This document shows positions 37,739 to 49,629 of a stretch of DNA of 64,000 bases, piece by piece. Position numbers and translations under genes: made by a program. Origin of the DNA: Primulina eburnea (Eukaryota > Streptophyta > Magnoliopsida > Lamiales > Gesneriaceae). Each line of letters starts with the position of its first letter. The stretch's first letter is position 1. The notes under the pieces were generated by a model. That model searched no databases, was not told where the DNA came from, and worked only from the letters and a program-made list of their open reading frames with translations. The DNA is taken from NCBI RefSeq assembly GCF_022965805.1, contig NC_133116.1:6200001-6264000 (forward strand), in the 5' to 3' direction.

Positions 37739-38600
37739 TCACGGGAGGTCGGAAGTAAATTCATCAGTATTATAAAGTCTAATTTTCTTGATTGTATAAT
37801 CGAGAAATTGATTCTGTAATTTTATTATTTGAGCAAGTAATCTTGCAAATGTCACATTCCAAGTTGATAATAAACATACGCGTGAACATCTGCTGGAAGC
37901 ATCGATCAATACTATAAAATATCTATATGGTCCACATGGTGGATGAATTGGCCCACAAATATCACTCTCGATACGTTCGAGAAACATGAGTGATTTAGTT
38001 TGGATTTTAGCTGTTGATGATCTTATAATAAGTTTTCCAAGAGAACATGTTTTACATTGAAACTTATTATTTTGAAAGTTCTTATGGTCTTTCAACGAAT
38101 GATCATGTGTATTTTCTATAATTATTCACATCATTATTGAACCAGGATATCCTAATCGATCATGTCAAAAAATGATCAACTACCATGTTTGATTCGATTG
38201 GACTTATATGTGTATGAGACAATTCAATATGACGCATTGGTTGTTTTTCAACTACATATTTCTTTCCTGATTTATATGTGGTAAGATACATATATCTCTC
38301 ACTTCCTTCATTTATTGTCTGAGTATCATACTAATGAGAATATATATCATTAAAACTCAACAAATTTCTTTTCGATTATGGTGGATACAAAACATCATTT
38401 ATCAGAAATTTTGTACCATTAGCTAACAAAAAATGTGTTTTCCACAACCTTTAATCAGGTCTACAAGACCTGATATTGTTTTCATAATTATTTTTGTTGG
38501 TTTTAGTCACAAGAAACATATTTTTATCTCGAAAATAGTGTGCGTTGTACCTGGAAACTTCAACGAGATTAGTCCCTTGTTTACCTTTGTTCATAGCATT
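37739..38600 (-). pseudogene. Copia pol remnant: GAG-pre-integrase and integrase start
   Basis: The longest frame (38095-37739) reads CKTCSLGKLIIRSS, then LERIESDICGPIHPPCGPYR and YFIVLIDASSR, the classic Copia GAG-pre-integrase to integrase junction. Upstream frames contain pre-integrase text (FLINDVLYPP, YKSGKKYVVE) broken by stops. Confidence 0.85.
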
Positions 38601-39189
38601 TTCCATATCTGAACTTCAAAAAAACAATATGCAATGAAAAAATTACTGACAATACATATGTAATTTATTGAAAACTATAACACATATCATAATTATACAA
38701 TAAAACATTGTCATGTGAGTAAATGAAAAATAAAATATTTACATTTTTATTCCACCGGTATATTGATTATAATATCTATAATAATTTTACAATAAAACAT
38801 TATCGTATGAGTACATGAAAAACAAAATATTTTATATTTCTATTTCACCAGTATATTGATCATTTTCAAATAAATCTTTCATAAAATCTGCAATATCAAA
38901 GAGTTGAATCACTCAAACGGTCACTGTGTTCAGTGAAGTTGGACTCTTTTTCCTTTCCTATTATTGATTTTTTATTGAGCTTACAAAGGTGCTCGGAGGC
39001 TCGACAAATACTAGACTAATGTCACGTAGTGTCACATTTAAAACAAGAACTTTCAAATCATTTTAAGTGATTTTCATTAACATTCATGTTCTCATTATGT
39101 CTTTTTAGTGGGTGGTTCATGACACCCTTTTGAGATGATTTATAGAAGTAACTATCTCGATTGTTTTCAAAATCACGACCATGACTACG

Positions 39190-39900
39190 ATCACTTCCAT
39201 GTCCACAATCACGAATTCAATTTCGACCTCGACCAAAACCTTTTCCTCGACATTGGTTTTGGTTGCCAAATTTAAATTCATTGTTACTTGCAACATTTAA
39301 TTCTGGAAATGCTGTTGATCTAGTGGGTCGGGAATGATGATTTCTCATTAGCAGCTTATTGTTCTTTTCCATTACAAGAAGACATACGATAAGTTTAGAA
39401 TATCACACAAATCCACACACTCTATATTATTTTTGTAGAGTTATATTTGACTCATGAAAAGCGAAAACTGTTTTTTCAAGCATTTACGATTTCGTAACCT
39501 CATGTCCACAAAATTTTAATTGTGAGATTATTTGATATATAATTGGCGAATTGTAATCATTGACTTTCTTAAAATCTTGGAATTTTAACGTATCTCATTC
39601 ATCACGGGCGGTCGGAAGTATAACTTTCCTTATATGTTCAAATATTTCCTTTAATCATTTCCCTAAAACCACATTATCTTTTTCAATAGATATTCATATT
39701 TTAATCTTTTATCAAGATGTCGACGTAAAAATATTATAGCTTTTGTTTTTTCTTGTGATGATGAGATACCATTTTCTTTAATGGTCTCATTTAGACCCAA
39801 TGACTCAAGATGAATTTCTACATCGATAGTCATTGGCATATAATCTTTTCCCGTAATGTCAGCGCAACGAATTCGTGTTTTGCAAAATTTGACATGGTGA
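39190..39900 (-). pseudogene. Copia gag remnant of element A
   Basis: The minus strand shows gag text shared with elements B and C: the start beside 'gacatggtga' at 39900, a 'PMTIDVEIHLESLGL'-like stretch, and a later region equivalent to RPTGSTAFPE plus a GRGRN-type basic tail. It is broken by many stops. Confidence 0.7.
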
Positions 39901-39901
39901 T

Positions 39902-40444
39902 TAGGGGTGGGCGCGGGTCGGGTTTTCGGGTTCGGGTACCCGACAAGTCGGGTAGTAAAATTTACTACCCGACACCAACCCGATTATGTCGGGTACCCGA
40001 ATTTCGGGTACCCGAAATTTTCGGGTATTTTCGGGTACCCGGCAGTCGGGTACCCGAAAAAAAAACATTTTTTTAAGATTTTTTTTTAATTTTTTTTTTG
40101 AAAAATTATAATTATTTTTCACATTTCACAAAAAATCATGTCATTATATCGACTTATGACTAATCATTATATCATATTATGGCTAGAAAATGAAAAACAC
40201 ATGTATTTTTCATATTTAACAAACCCATAAAAAAAAAGTAAAAAACAAAAACAAAACTAATTCGGGTACCCGATACCTGATCGGGTATCGGAAAAATACC
40301 CGAACCCGAACCCGAAATTTATTTTCGGGTATCGGGTACCCGACGAACCCGTTTTTTTAAAAAATACCCGACCCGATCGGGTTTTACCCGGTCGGGTCGG
40401 GTCGGGTCGGGTACCCGATACCCGAAGAAAAACGCCCACCCCTA
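39902..40444. mobile_element. hAT-type MITE with CGGGTACCCG satellites, nested in Copia gag start
   Basis: 543 bp with 12-bp perfect inverted ends TAGGGGTGGGCG ... CGCCCACCCCTA and a perfect 8-bp duplication ATGGTGAT (39894-39901 and 40445-40452). Arrays of TCGGGTACCCGA-type repeats fill both sides. The related Copia element C has the uninterrupted site ('gacatggtggtactaaaaa' at about 52847), confirming the insertion. Confidence 0.92.
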
Positions 40445-40654
40445 ATGGTGATACTAGAAAAATAACAATGCATTTTTTTTAGTTAAGTTCTAAATCTATT
40501 AATATGACAATATAAAGTAACAAATAAATTATAAGTACAAGCATTCTTAAAAATAAAGAAAAAAACACGAGGCAGATATTTTCCGATAAATACAAGACTA
40601 GTGAGTATAATAACAAAAATAATTATACAAAATAACCTTTGAAAGTTCTGTTTC

Positions 40655-41379
40655 CACAGTGTATGTGTGAGTTGAGGGTCAGTGTTGTGTGTTACAGAAT
40701 ATAGGTGTTGTGCGTAGGTGTTGCAACACTCACGACAACATGCAGCGGAAGTTACGTTTTGACAAATTAACACACAACGTGAATTATAATAAAGTGACAA
40801 CCGAGATATGAATTATGCACAAGTATAAAATAATTATGTGGTGCCTCAGGGAAAAATAATTCACTAGAAAACTTGTAAGTTTACAAAAACCAATACTAGT
40901 GAAAGAATAAAACAACTCCCTTATTAAGGCGAGTAACAAATTGCATCCTAAACCTCTAACAAACCGTATAACCAATATACAAGGGATGCATCAACCGAGA
41001 AGTAAAAAGTCTTCAAAGATTCAACACACTAATCAACACAATGATTAGGTGTTGTCGTCATCGGATGTAAGCACTTCTCGGCAACACTTAAAAAATAGTA
41101 CGAGATAGCTTCGATCTCCAAACTCCTCGAACTCCTTCGTCTCTCTACTTGTCGTCACCGGCCGTTTTCTTCTTGTAGTCCTATTTAACCTAGACAAAAA
41201 GCAATTTCATTAGGAAACAAACTCTTTAAACATAAGGATAATATCTTAAAGATATTGCCATATCATATCATAAAAATATTATAATATCATATCAAATATT
41301 ATTCACACGTCTAGAAAGGCAAAATATTAAAGATAAACATGGAAAGTATATCAAGGAATAAAATTCCTTTCAACCTTGA
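40655..41379. mobile_element. Unclassified 725-bp insertion in the Copia A leader
   Basis: Elements B and C run 'tttctcaaggttatttttaatt' without interruption. Element A has 'aacctttgaaag' on one side and 'aaccttgaaag' on the other with about 725 bp between, so an insertion with a target duplication of roughly 5-11 bp is likely. The content ('gttgtgcgtaggtgttgcaa', 'agtcctatttaacctag') suggests an LTR-derived sequence; the type is not established. Confidence 0.55.
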
Positions 41380-42148
41380 AAGAACCATCTTCTCTTCTTC
41401 GAAAAATTGATGAATCTTTTTTAGAGATGAAGAGTAGGTTTGGAGTGATTGAATGTGTATGTGAAATCATATTTATAGGGCAAAAATTAGCCGTTTATGA
41501 CTGTTTATACAAATACAAAATCTTGAAAAAATAAATATATGTATATGCATAATTTTATGGTAATAATATGATGGATAAAATGTTAATCATGTTTAAATAA
41601 TTTTGTATATCACGTCACATTATTATAATGATGTGTCAATTATTCTTTTTATATAATATTGTGACATTATATAAATATATATATAATTATTATATAACAT
41701 AATAAAAATATATAAACAGTGAAATAATCACATCACGTTATTATAATGAGGTGTCATAGAGTCTTTTATATAATAACATGATATTATATATTAAATATAT
41801 ACACAATAAAAATAAATAATCAATAAAATAAATATTATTATTTTTGAATTTTGTTACATTTTTCTTGTATTTTGGAGCTTGAAAAAATATAGAGAACCTT
41901 CGAGTATCGTGCTTATAACATGTTAAAAATAAAAATTTACGGTGAAAAATAAAATCTCAAACTCACAAAATATATTAAACTTCAAACTTTATTAAATTTT
42001 CTTCACTCAATTGTATATCTTTTTCACAAATTGAGAGACCTATTTGTAAAATTTATTTAAAAATAATCCAAAAATAATTATATCATTACATACATCATCA
42101 CATATCAATTTCAATATTTCCAACTCTTATTTTCAACACAACTCTTAT

Positions 42149-43573
42149 TTTCAACCTATACAACCTTTTATTTAAAAATAAAGCATATTTGTCCTATTTT
42201 CGAGGCTTTTGCGTAACATGCCTTACAAAAATCATATGCGAAAAAATTACTTTTTTTTTTTTTACTGTAATTTGCATTTTTTTTACATTTTTCGTCACAT
42301 TAACAATGAATTTGTATTTTTATTAATTTACCTTGCATTTTTTTTTCATTTTTTGATATGTTACGATGAATTTTCATTTTTAATTTTGTAATTATATGTG
42401 TTTTTTCATATTTTTCCCTTCCTTGACTTGAGTCCATCGTTTCACCAAAACATGACCAAAAATAGAAAAAAAAACATGCAAGTAATATAACTAAAAATAT
42501 AAAATCATCGTGAACATGAGTAAAAAAAAAAAGAAAAAAAGAAAAATGCTAACATGACCTGAAAAAAAAAATGAAATATTCATACCATAATACTATTAGC
42601 TGTAAACAATGAACCCTAGCTAGATGATGTTACATATAGCAACCCGCACAGTGATGTCGCTCACGGGTTAAATATCCTTTTATATCTTCAGAATAACCTT
42701 TTATATATATAAAAAAGTTTTTTTTTAAAAAAAAGCCGAAGGCGACTTGTGGAACATGATGCCAATGGAAACAAGTAGATATGGACTTCAGTGGGCTAAA
42801 CGTACTACTACTTGCAGGTAGCACTGAAATGGGGACCAACAATTTATTGAGATTAATTCGAACACCAATCAAATTAAATTCAGATTCATAATTAATTACA
42901 TTACATAAAAAAAAAAAAAAAAAAAAAAAGACATCCAAATTAAGCATGCATATACAAATTAAGATTTGCTGGACGAATTTACGTAATCAAAATTAAAAAT
43001 TACACCCTAACTTCGTAAGTTGTTGTCTGATTGAGATGATATATAATACGCGATAATCGAGCTCTTCCTTTCTTTCTATTTCAGCGACTAAGATTTATTA
43101 GCATAAACTAAGAAAAATTATTTTAATTATTAATAAAGAACGTTGTGTTGTACAATCTTTTGAAATAAAACAACGATTTGTGAGACAATCGATTGACATT
43201 CATGGACTATATATTAAAAGGAACAACTTTCATGTTATAACCGGAGCCACCAGCTTGTCAATTGTCTAGGATGTTTTGACACATATCTTTTCTATATAGT
43301 TTTAGAAATAACCCACATATATATGTTACGTGGTATATTACATATATCTTTTCTATATAATATTAGTAGCAAAGACAATCTCACTCATTAAGATCTAACA
43401 ACTCTCTTTTAAATTTAACCCAGTCAATCACATAAAATAGCTCAACATCATAAACTTGATGCACGAAAGTTTTTCAGATGATCACTCATTCAATTATTAC
43501 TCTCACTGATAAAAACCTAACCCAATATTAAATATGTCCAATTTTTAAGAACATAGATAAATTTTGTTTTTCA
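42149..43573. other. Intergenic DNA; poly(A/T) tracts
   Basis: No gene. Contains a long A run at about 42906-42929 and T-rich text at 42245-42360. No coding potential. Confidence 0.4.
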
Positions 43574-43584
43574 ATATCACAAAA

Positions 43585-43690
43585 GACTGAGACCGGGCTT
43601 GCCACTTGTAGCCCAGTGGTTTTATCCCCTGTCAGATTAGCTGGCCCTCTGAGTTCAAATCCTCAAGCGTGTGTTGTAATAAAAAAAAAT
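43585..43690 (+). mobile_element. tRNA-derived SINE
   Basis: About 106 bp with an 11-bp perfect direct repeat ATATCACAAAA on both sides (43574-43584 and 43691-43701). Inside are a box A-like 'gtagcccagtgg', a box B-like 'gagttcaaatcctc', and an A-rich 3' tail. Variable-length duplications plus Pol III boxes are the SINE hallmark. Confidence 0.82.
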
Positions 43691-44026
43691 ATATCACAAA
43701 ATGGTGACCAATAAAAAAATTACTCTTTGAAATTATTTCTATTTTATGAATTTCGAAGGGTAAACTCCAGGGTTCCAGTTTATAATCGTACGTAGCAAGT
43801 TCTCTTATTTCACGCCAAAGAAGGGAACTATGTAACCAGCTGGGGCAACCTATATGGGTTCATTCGACACTACCTGTGGAGGAAGTGCCTCTACAGGATC
43901 TGGACCATTGATTTTAAAGAAATTGGTGGACCCTATGTCTATGTGTATAAATTTGAGTTTTTGATCTTTTTATGGGGGACAGTGTCCCATGAGATAGGAT
44001 GAAATCTTCCACCCATATGCATATGG

Positions 44027-45864
44027 TGTGGGAACCCAGACGCTAATTCATTCCTTAATCGTCTTTAGGAATATTTCAAACAATTATAATAAACAGGGTC
44101 TAATTTTTTTTTTTTAAATACAAAGCGGAAACGTAATGTAATTAAATTCAAATTACATATTAACATAACATACAATTATCGTATGATCTACAATAATTCA
44201 ACTAGGTTCAACTACATATCAGTACTGAATCCTAAGTTGCTTCTGAAGCCCGGATCTCCACGCTATCTAGTCCAGCCATCGTTCTCTTCTTGACCCTGAT
44301 CCTATCCCACCTGTTGTCATGCACACATACAAACAAGACAACAGCCGGATAACTCCGGTGAGAACTACATTCCCAGTATAATTCATGTATACATGATAAA
44401 CAATATAAAAGCATATAACAAACAATTCCAACATGTATCAAAATCAGAACATGAATCAATACCAGTACTAAATCATGTTCTAAACATGTACCCTAATCAG
44501 GAACATAATCAATATCAAGAATAACTCATATTCTAATCATGTACCAATATCAGGAACATAAAGGGACATGAACCATATTCAGGAACATAAATCAACATCA
44601 ATAAATATAAATCAATATAACTGTCACTCAGACTCGTGACTCTACGTTTTAGACTAGACTCAATCCTAGCGTAGGGATCCCGATTTCCAGATGTGGTGTT
44701 CCTATATCGAATTCCGTAATAGAAAGAACAGTGATTCTATTTACTCGATATAACCATATATGGTGTTCCAATATCGAATTCCGTAATAGAAGAAATTCCA
44801 ATTCTATTTACTCGATATAATCAAACATCTGGTGTCTTGACCTAACCGTCATGGACTGTAGCAGCTTTATCGCTAAGATCCTATCTTGAGACATCGTGCA
44901 ATGTGCCCGTGGCGATCCCACCACTATCAGGCACTTCCGTCCCAAGATTTCTACACTATCCTGTGACATTGTGCAATGTGCATGTGGCGATCCCGCGACT
45001 AGCACGCACTTCTGTCACAAGATCATTCGACTAATACCTGCTATCTATAAATCAAGAAAACAAGCATTTTCAATACATTCATTGCAATTATCTATGCAAT
45101 AAAATAAAGTATGTGATTTAGAGAAACTCGAGCCAAACCTCACTCGAGTTGTGCAATCCCAACTCCACATTAATTTATACCTTTATCTTCTCGCTCAGAA
45201 GAAGAAGAAGAAGTCCCGACTCTATCTCGGTCCATTCCCAATCTGGTAATAACAATACCGAACAGATATAATATCAATAAATAATTCAATTCAGAACCTG
45301 TTCTGATCAATACTCAAATCAAAACACATAATCTGATCAATGTCAATTGAGATACAATCTAATCCATGCCGACGATATCACGATATAATCGAAATCACTA
45401 CTGAATCTGATCAATATCAATTAACTGATGTTTCGACGGTATAACAATACAGTCTCGATAACCCCGTCAGTTCGAACATCACGGATATAATACCAGAACT
45501 CATAATCAATATCGATACCAGTCATAATCTCAATAACAATACATATCTGATATGAATTCTCAGTCAAATCGATTCCAAAAATCATAACAATTACATTAAC
45601 AGTTCGTTCTTTACTCTGGCTTCAATTATACGATGTCTACTATGTCGAGAACATCATATATGATTCTTATTCAATTCTGACAATAGCATAATTTCAAAAC
45701 ATGTCAGAACGTAATAAAACTTACGTCCAGTTGTAGCTATCGTCGCTAGGAACACGGTGTTGTACTCGGATTCAAAAACAGACGGACGGATTGAAATAAA
45801 AAACGTAAGGATTTCCACAAAGCTTCCGCGGCCCTTTCTCAATCTGAGGGAATTTGACGTTGCT

Positions 45865-45895
<31 letters not shown>

Positions 45896-46442
45896 ATACA
45901 CGTCGCACGGTGATGGCAAGTGGCATCCTTACGTTTTGCATGACTGGCGCATATGCGCGCCCAAGATCCGCACATATGCGCCGGAAGCTGTATCCGGCTA
46001 CTGGAGTGCTCGCGCATATGCGCGCAAATCGTCGCGCATATGCGCGAGACTTACTGTCTCGAGCACAAACCCACTCGCGCATATGCACGCCTTCTGCCGT
46101 GCATGTGCGCCATATTTTCTGCCCTGCTCGCGCATGTGCGCCGAGCACTCTGGAATTCTCCCTCGGCATTTCACCCTCCTCGCGCATATGTGCGCCCTGT
46201 CTCGCGCATATGCGCGAGAGGTTCTGGACATTCCGCGCATGTGCGCGCTTACACGTCGCGCATGTGCGCGAATGCACACCCTCGCACATATATTTCGCGT
46301 CTTTTCTCGTCTTTCCCGGTCCGATCCGTTCTGTCTAGATTTACCTTAATTAATCAATAAATCAGTCCAGATTAATCTCAGATTACTGGTAAATATACTC
46401 AAATAATTTCAGATTACGATAATCACATTCTCGGGCCTTACA
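44027..46442. mobile_element. 2.4-kb solo LTR with 5-bp target duplication
   Basis: 2416 bp beginning TGTGGGAACCC and ending GGGCCTTACA on the plus strand (TG...CA), flanked by the perfect 5-bp repeat TATGG (44022-44026 and 46443-46447). No internal retroviral genes lie between, so this is a solo LTR left by LTR-LTR recombination. The start TGTAAGGCCCGAG on the minus strand makes minus the likelier orientation, and the size suits a large Ty3/Gypsy family. Inside are two imperfect tandem pairs (around 44697-44820 and 44885-45022) and a GC-rich palindrome cluster. Confidence 0.9.
45940..46285. repeat. GCGCATATGCGC palindrome cluster within the solo LTR
   Basis: Many copies of CGCGCATATGCGCG and CGCATGTGCGC separated by about 20-40 bp. 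Overlapping open frames in five phases are compositional artefacts. A (TA)n run lies just left at 45865-45892. Confidence 0.85.
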
Positions 46443-46447
46443 TATGG

Positions 46448-47072
46448 CCTAAGTCTATAACTGGCATGCTTTAAATTTCAAGACCTTATATGCGATGCCT
46501 ATTTTACTGTATTTGGTAATTTATTCTCCCAAATTTCTACAATTTGTGGTACTTTTCTTTCCATTTTCATGGTATAAACTTTGCAAATTTGTTGGTGTCA
46601 TAAATGTGCCTAATTCATTCTTTGGTTTTTTTTTAAAAAAAAAATACGTGAGTACAACTTTGAGTTTCAAAGGTCAATTTAGCAGGCAACGAAGGGCAAA
46701 TGATTTAAAATAGGCATATACTTAACGGTTCCGAGATTCCGGTCTCGGTTCCGGTCCAGTTCCAACCGATTCTAGATCTACCGATGTTGGAACCGTTAAG
46801 AGCCAGTCCAAAGCACCTTGGAACCAATCCAATCCATTACCTGAACTGGTAGTGGATGGATTAGTTCCGGGTCGGTTCCAACTGGTAGTGGATGTGATAA
46901 TTTGACGTTTATCATTGTCTTATTCGTAAAATTTGGATAATAATCTTATTGTATTTTTTGGATATTTCGAGAACTTTTTTTTTTGAAATAAATCATATAC
47001 ATTATTTCAGAATATATTGATATTCCGATAACTTTATCCTATAAGATTAAGATAAAATTTTATTGTGCTTAA
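46448..47072. other. Intergenic DNA with GGTTCC-type repeat relic
   Basis: 46715-46890 holds 'ttaacggttccgag', 'aaccgttaagagcc' and repeated 'aactggtagtggatg' text, probably another satellite-bearing MITE in decay. No gene. Confidence 0.4.
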
Positions 47073-47081
47073 TATTTTTAA

Positions 47082-47262
47082 GGCAAAAACTTGTGTGAGA
47101 CGGTCTCACGGGTCATATTTGTGAGACAGATCTCTTATTTGGGTCATCAATGAAAAAGTATTACTTTTTATGCTAAGAATACTACTTTTTGTGTGAATAT
47201 GAGTTGGGTTGACCCGTCTCACAGATTAAGATCCGTGAGACGGTCTCACATGAGACTCACTC
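47082..47262 (+). mobile_element. 9-bp-TSD MITE (GAGACGGTCTC family), copy 12
   Basis: 181 bp, 'ggcaaaaacttgtgtgagac' to 'gagactcactc', flanked by TATTTTTAA and TATTTTTTAA (one T inserted). Palindromes are intact at both ends. Confidence 0.88.
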
Positions 47263-47374
47263 TATTTTTTAAGAATATACATAAATTACTTCAGAATACC
47301 TTGAATAATTACTTGCCAAAACAGTTGTTACAATTCGTCTTACTCGATCAACTATGACAATATATCATGTATAT

Positions 47375-47556
47375 GGCAAAAACTTGTGTGAGACGATCTT
47401 AGGGATCGTATTTGTAATACGGATCTCTTATTTGGGTCACCCATGAAAAAGTATTACTTTTTATGCTAAGAGTATTACTTTTTATTGTGAATATAGGTAG
47501 GGTTGACCCGTCTCACGGATTATGACCCGTGAGACGGTCTCACATGAGACTCACTT
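47375..47556 (+). mobile_element. 9-bp-TSD MITE (GAGACGGTCTC family), copy 13
   Basis: 182 bp with a perfect 9-bp duplication CATGTATAT (47366-47374 and 47557-47565). Same orientation as copy 12, only about 110 bp away. Confidence 0.92.
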
Positions 47557-47565
47557 CATGTATAT

Positions 47566-48913
47566 ATCTAATCATTATTAATTACTAATACATTTTTTGC
47601 TAATTCACTTACTAGTTCATGTCATTTCGGTCGTCTTTGTAAAAATTCACGTAATCCAAATAAGTAAAAAAAAATTAAGATAAATAGATTTGAAATCCTT
47701 GAATCCTACCGTAATCAAACTTTATGTGCAAATATCTTCCATTTTTCCAATATTCAGTTTACATTTTCGTGTTTCTTTATTTTGTCCCTTCAAGTATCAG
47801 CAGACAGGAGCCATCAGCATTTATCACTTGATCGGGGCACAATTTCTTTCTAATCTTTGTTTCCATATGCCAAATAATATATGAATATACTTGAAAACAA
47901 AAATTAAGAGGAAAACAGTTTTTTTGTGGGAAAGTTATTGAAAAATCCCCAATCATAATATTTCTTTGCATTCACTCCCTACCCACAAAATTGTGGTACT
48001 ATTTCATACAAAATGTGGTACACTTCATGTGGAAATGTGGTACACTTCATGTGGAAATGTGGTACTAAAAAAGTACCTAGGGACTGAAAACAAAAAAAAA
48101 AGGCGGCTGGGGACTGAAGCCAAATTTCCCGTTTTTTTGTTCAATATTAGATTTTGGTACATTAGTTTTTTTTTCAAGAATGCTGATGTATCACTGCAAA
48201 TGTCAACGTTGTATTGATTTAATATCAGAGTTAACATCAGAAAAATGAATATATATTCCAAAAATAAAATTGAAATATAATAATATAAAAAACTAAAAAT
48301 AAAAAAAAACAAATAAAAGAAGTTGGTCATGCAAATGCATGACTTGTTTGTCAATTGGCATACCAAAAAAATCACATATATTGGTTATGAAATTTCACTA
48401 TAATGAATGTTAATGTGAAATGTATTTATATTATTTTGTACTTTCTGAATTCTGATCAACTGTGAGTAAATTTAATTCGTTTGGGATTATCGAAGAGGTG
48501 GTGGAACCATTGGGTCACCCCCAGCTACATCCGACATGATATTTATTGTCATAAGAATGACACCTCTAAATTTATTTACATCCTTTGCAATTTTTCTTCA
48601 ATCCCATTTTTTTAATATTTTCGTGTGTTATGGGTAAAAGAATATTATTATATGAATAAAGGAGAGTTCATATAATTTTTACACGATCTAATATATTTTA
48701 TTTGTGCATCTAGAACTAGGTCAATTTTCATTTTAATTGTTTTGTAAAATCTAGCAACTATATTGTATCCAGAATAATAATGATAATAATAATAACAATA
48801 ATAATAAGCTAGAAAATATAAGCAAAGTCGATTTTCAAAGCGAGTTTTCTGAGTTAAAAAGACAGTCAACCAATTAACGAACCGTATAGTAGTCGTGGTG
48901 GTAATAAAAAAAA
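47566..48913. other. Intergenic DNA with a 22-bp tandem repeat
   Basis: No gene. At 48012-48065 the 22-bp unit 'aatgtggtacacttcatgtg'+ga is present two and a half times. An ATT/ATA-rich run lies at 48778-48805. Confidence 0.5.
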
Positions 48914-49033
48914 GACAAATCTCACAAGTCGTATTTTGTGAGACATATATCTTATTTGAATCATCCATGAAAAATATTACTTTTTATGTCAAGAGTATTA
49001 CTTTTATTGTGAATATCGGTAGAGTTGACATGT

Positions 49034-49382
49034 TGTTGGGTGCAATAATTGTCCCTGCTTGGTAGAGCGATCGAACCGTGGTGCTTAAGCTGATGTACAG
49101 TTTAAAAGATTTGAGTTGCACCATTACCACTAGCTATAGCTTTTGATAAAGCGGTAAGCACTCGGTCCTACAATTGGTATCAGAGCCAAGGTCGCGGTTC
49201 GATTCTCATTGACTGCAGGGAGTGCAATTATTGGGAGGGAGATTGTTGGGTGCAAAAATTGTCCCTACTTGGTAGAGCGATCGAACCGTGGTGCTTAAGC
49301 TGATGTGCGGTTTAAAAGTTTTGAGTTGCACCATTACCACGAGCTATAGCTTTTGATAAAGCGGTAGGCATTCGGTCCTACA
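49034..49382 (+). mobile_element. TRIM (349-bp miniature LTR retrotransposon)
   Basis: Two 139-bp LTRs (49034-49172 and 49244-49382), both starting TGTTGGGTGCAA and ending CGGTCCTACA, nearly identical. Directly after the first is TGGTATCAGAGC (49175-49186), the initiator-tRNA-Met primer-binding site. Before the second is a purine-rich tract (ttgggagggagat). A perfect 5-bp duplication CATGT flanks it (49029-49033 and 49383-49387). No coding sequence. Every part of a complete TRIM is present. Confidence 0.96.
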
Positions 49383-49393
49383 CATGTCTCATA

Positions 49394-49576
49394 TGTGATA
49401 CCCTTGTCGCACATCGAAAAAATTAAAGATTTAAAATGAGTTTATAAAGGACTACAATGGACTTCTATAGCAACTTCGGTTAATAATTTTCGTAAAGCGA
49501 GGACGAATACGAAGTAGTTGCTATAGGAGCTCATTGTGCAGTCACGCAGGCGCGGGCCCTGGCTCGAGGTGTGACA
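49394..49576 (+). mobile_element. 183-bp solo LTR
   Basis: Begins TGTGATACCC and ends GGTGTGACA, with a perfect 5-bp duplication TCATA (49389-49393 and 49577-49581). The TG...CA ends and small size suit a solo LTR of a TRIM or small LTR element. It inserted only 6 bp from the TRIM, in the same MITE. Confidence 0.85.
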
Positions 49577-49629
49577 TCATAGATAAAGATTCGTGAGACC
49601 GTCTCACAAGAGACCTACTCTAAAAATAA

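Larger units (their letters stand above)
37418..42148 (-). mobile_element. Decayed Ty1/Copia retrotransposon (element A)
   Basis: Minus orientation. LTR-like sequence lies at the right (about 41922-42148), with a partial copy at the left (about 37418-37560). Both share 'ctcaattgtatatctt' and 'aattgagagac'. Between them, right to left, are a leader with two insertions, gag (about 39890-39190) and a pol remnant (about 38600-37739). Downstream of integrase the pol reading is replaced at about 37740 by a second gag-like piece. Reverse transcriptase and RNase H are absent. Compared with elements B and C (50.9-53.8 kb) it is an older member of the same family. Confidence 0.8.
48914..49620 (+). mobile_element. 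9-bp-TSD MITE (GAGACGGTCTC family), copy 14, interrupted twice
   Basis: MITE sequence is at 48914-49028, 49388-49388ff and 49582-49620, separated by a TRIM and a solo LTR. Outer flanks are TAAAAAAAA (48905-48913) and TAAAAATAA (49621-49629). Removing both inserts restores a MITE of about 165 bp. Confidence 0.82.

Noticed and set aside
45757..46360. Five overlapping open frames up to 193 codons
   Set aside because: They lie inside the solo LTR across its GCGCATATGCGC cluster; a compositional artefact.
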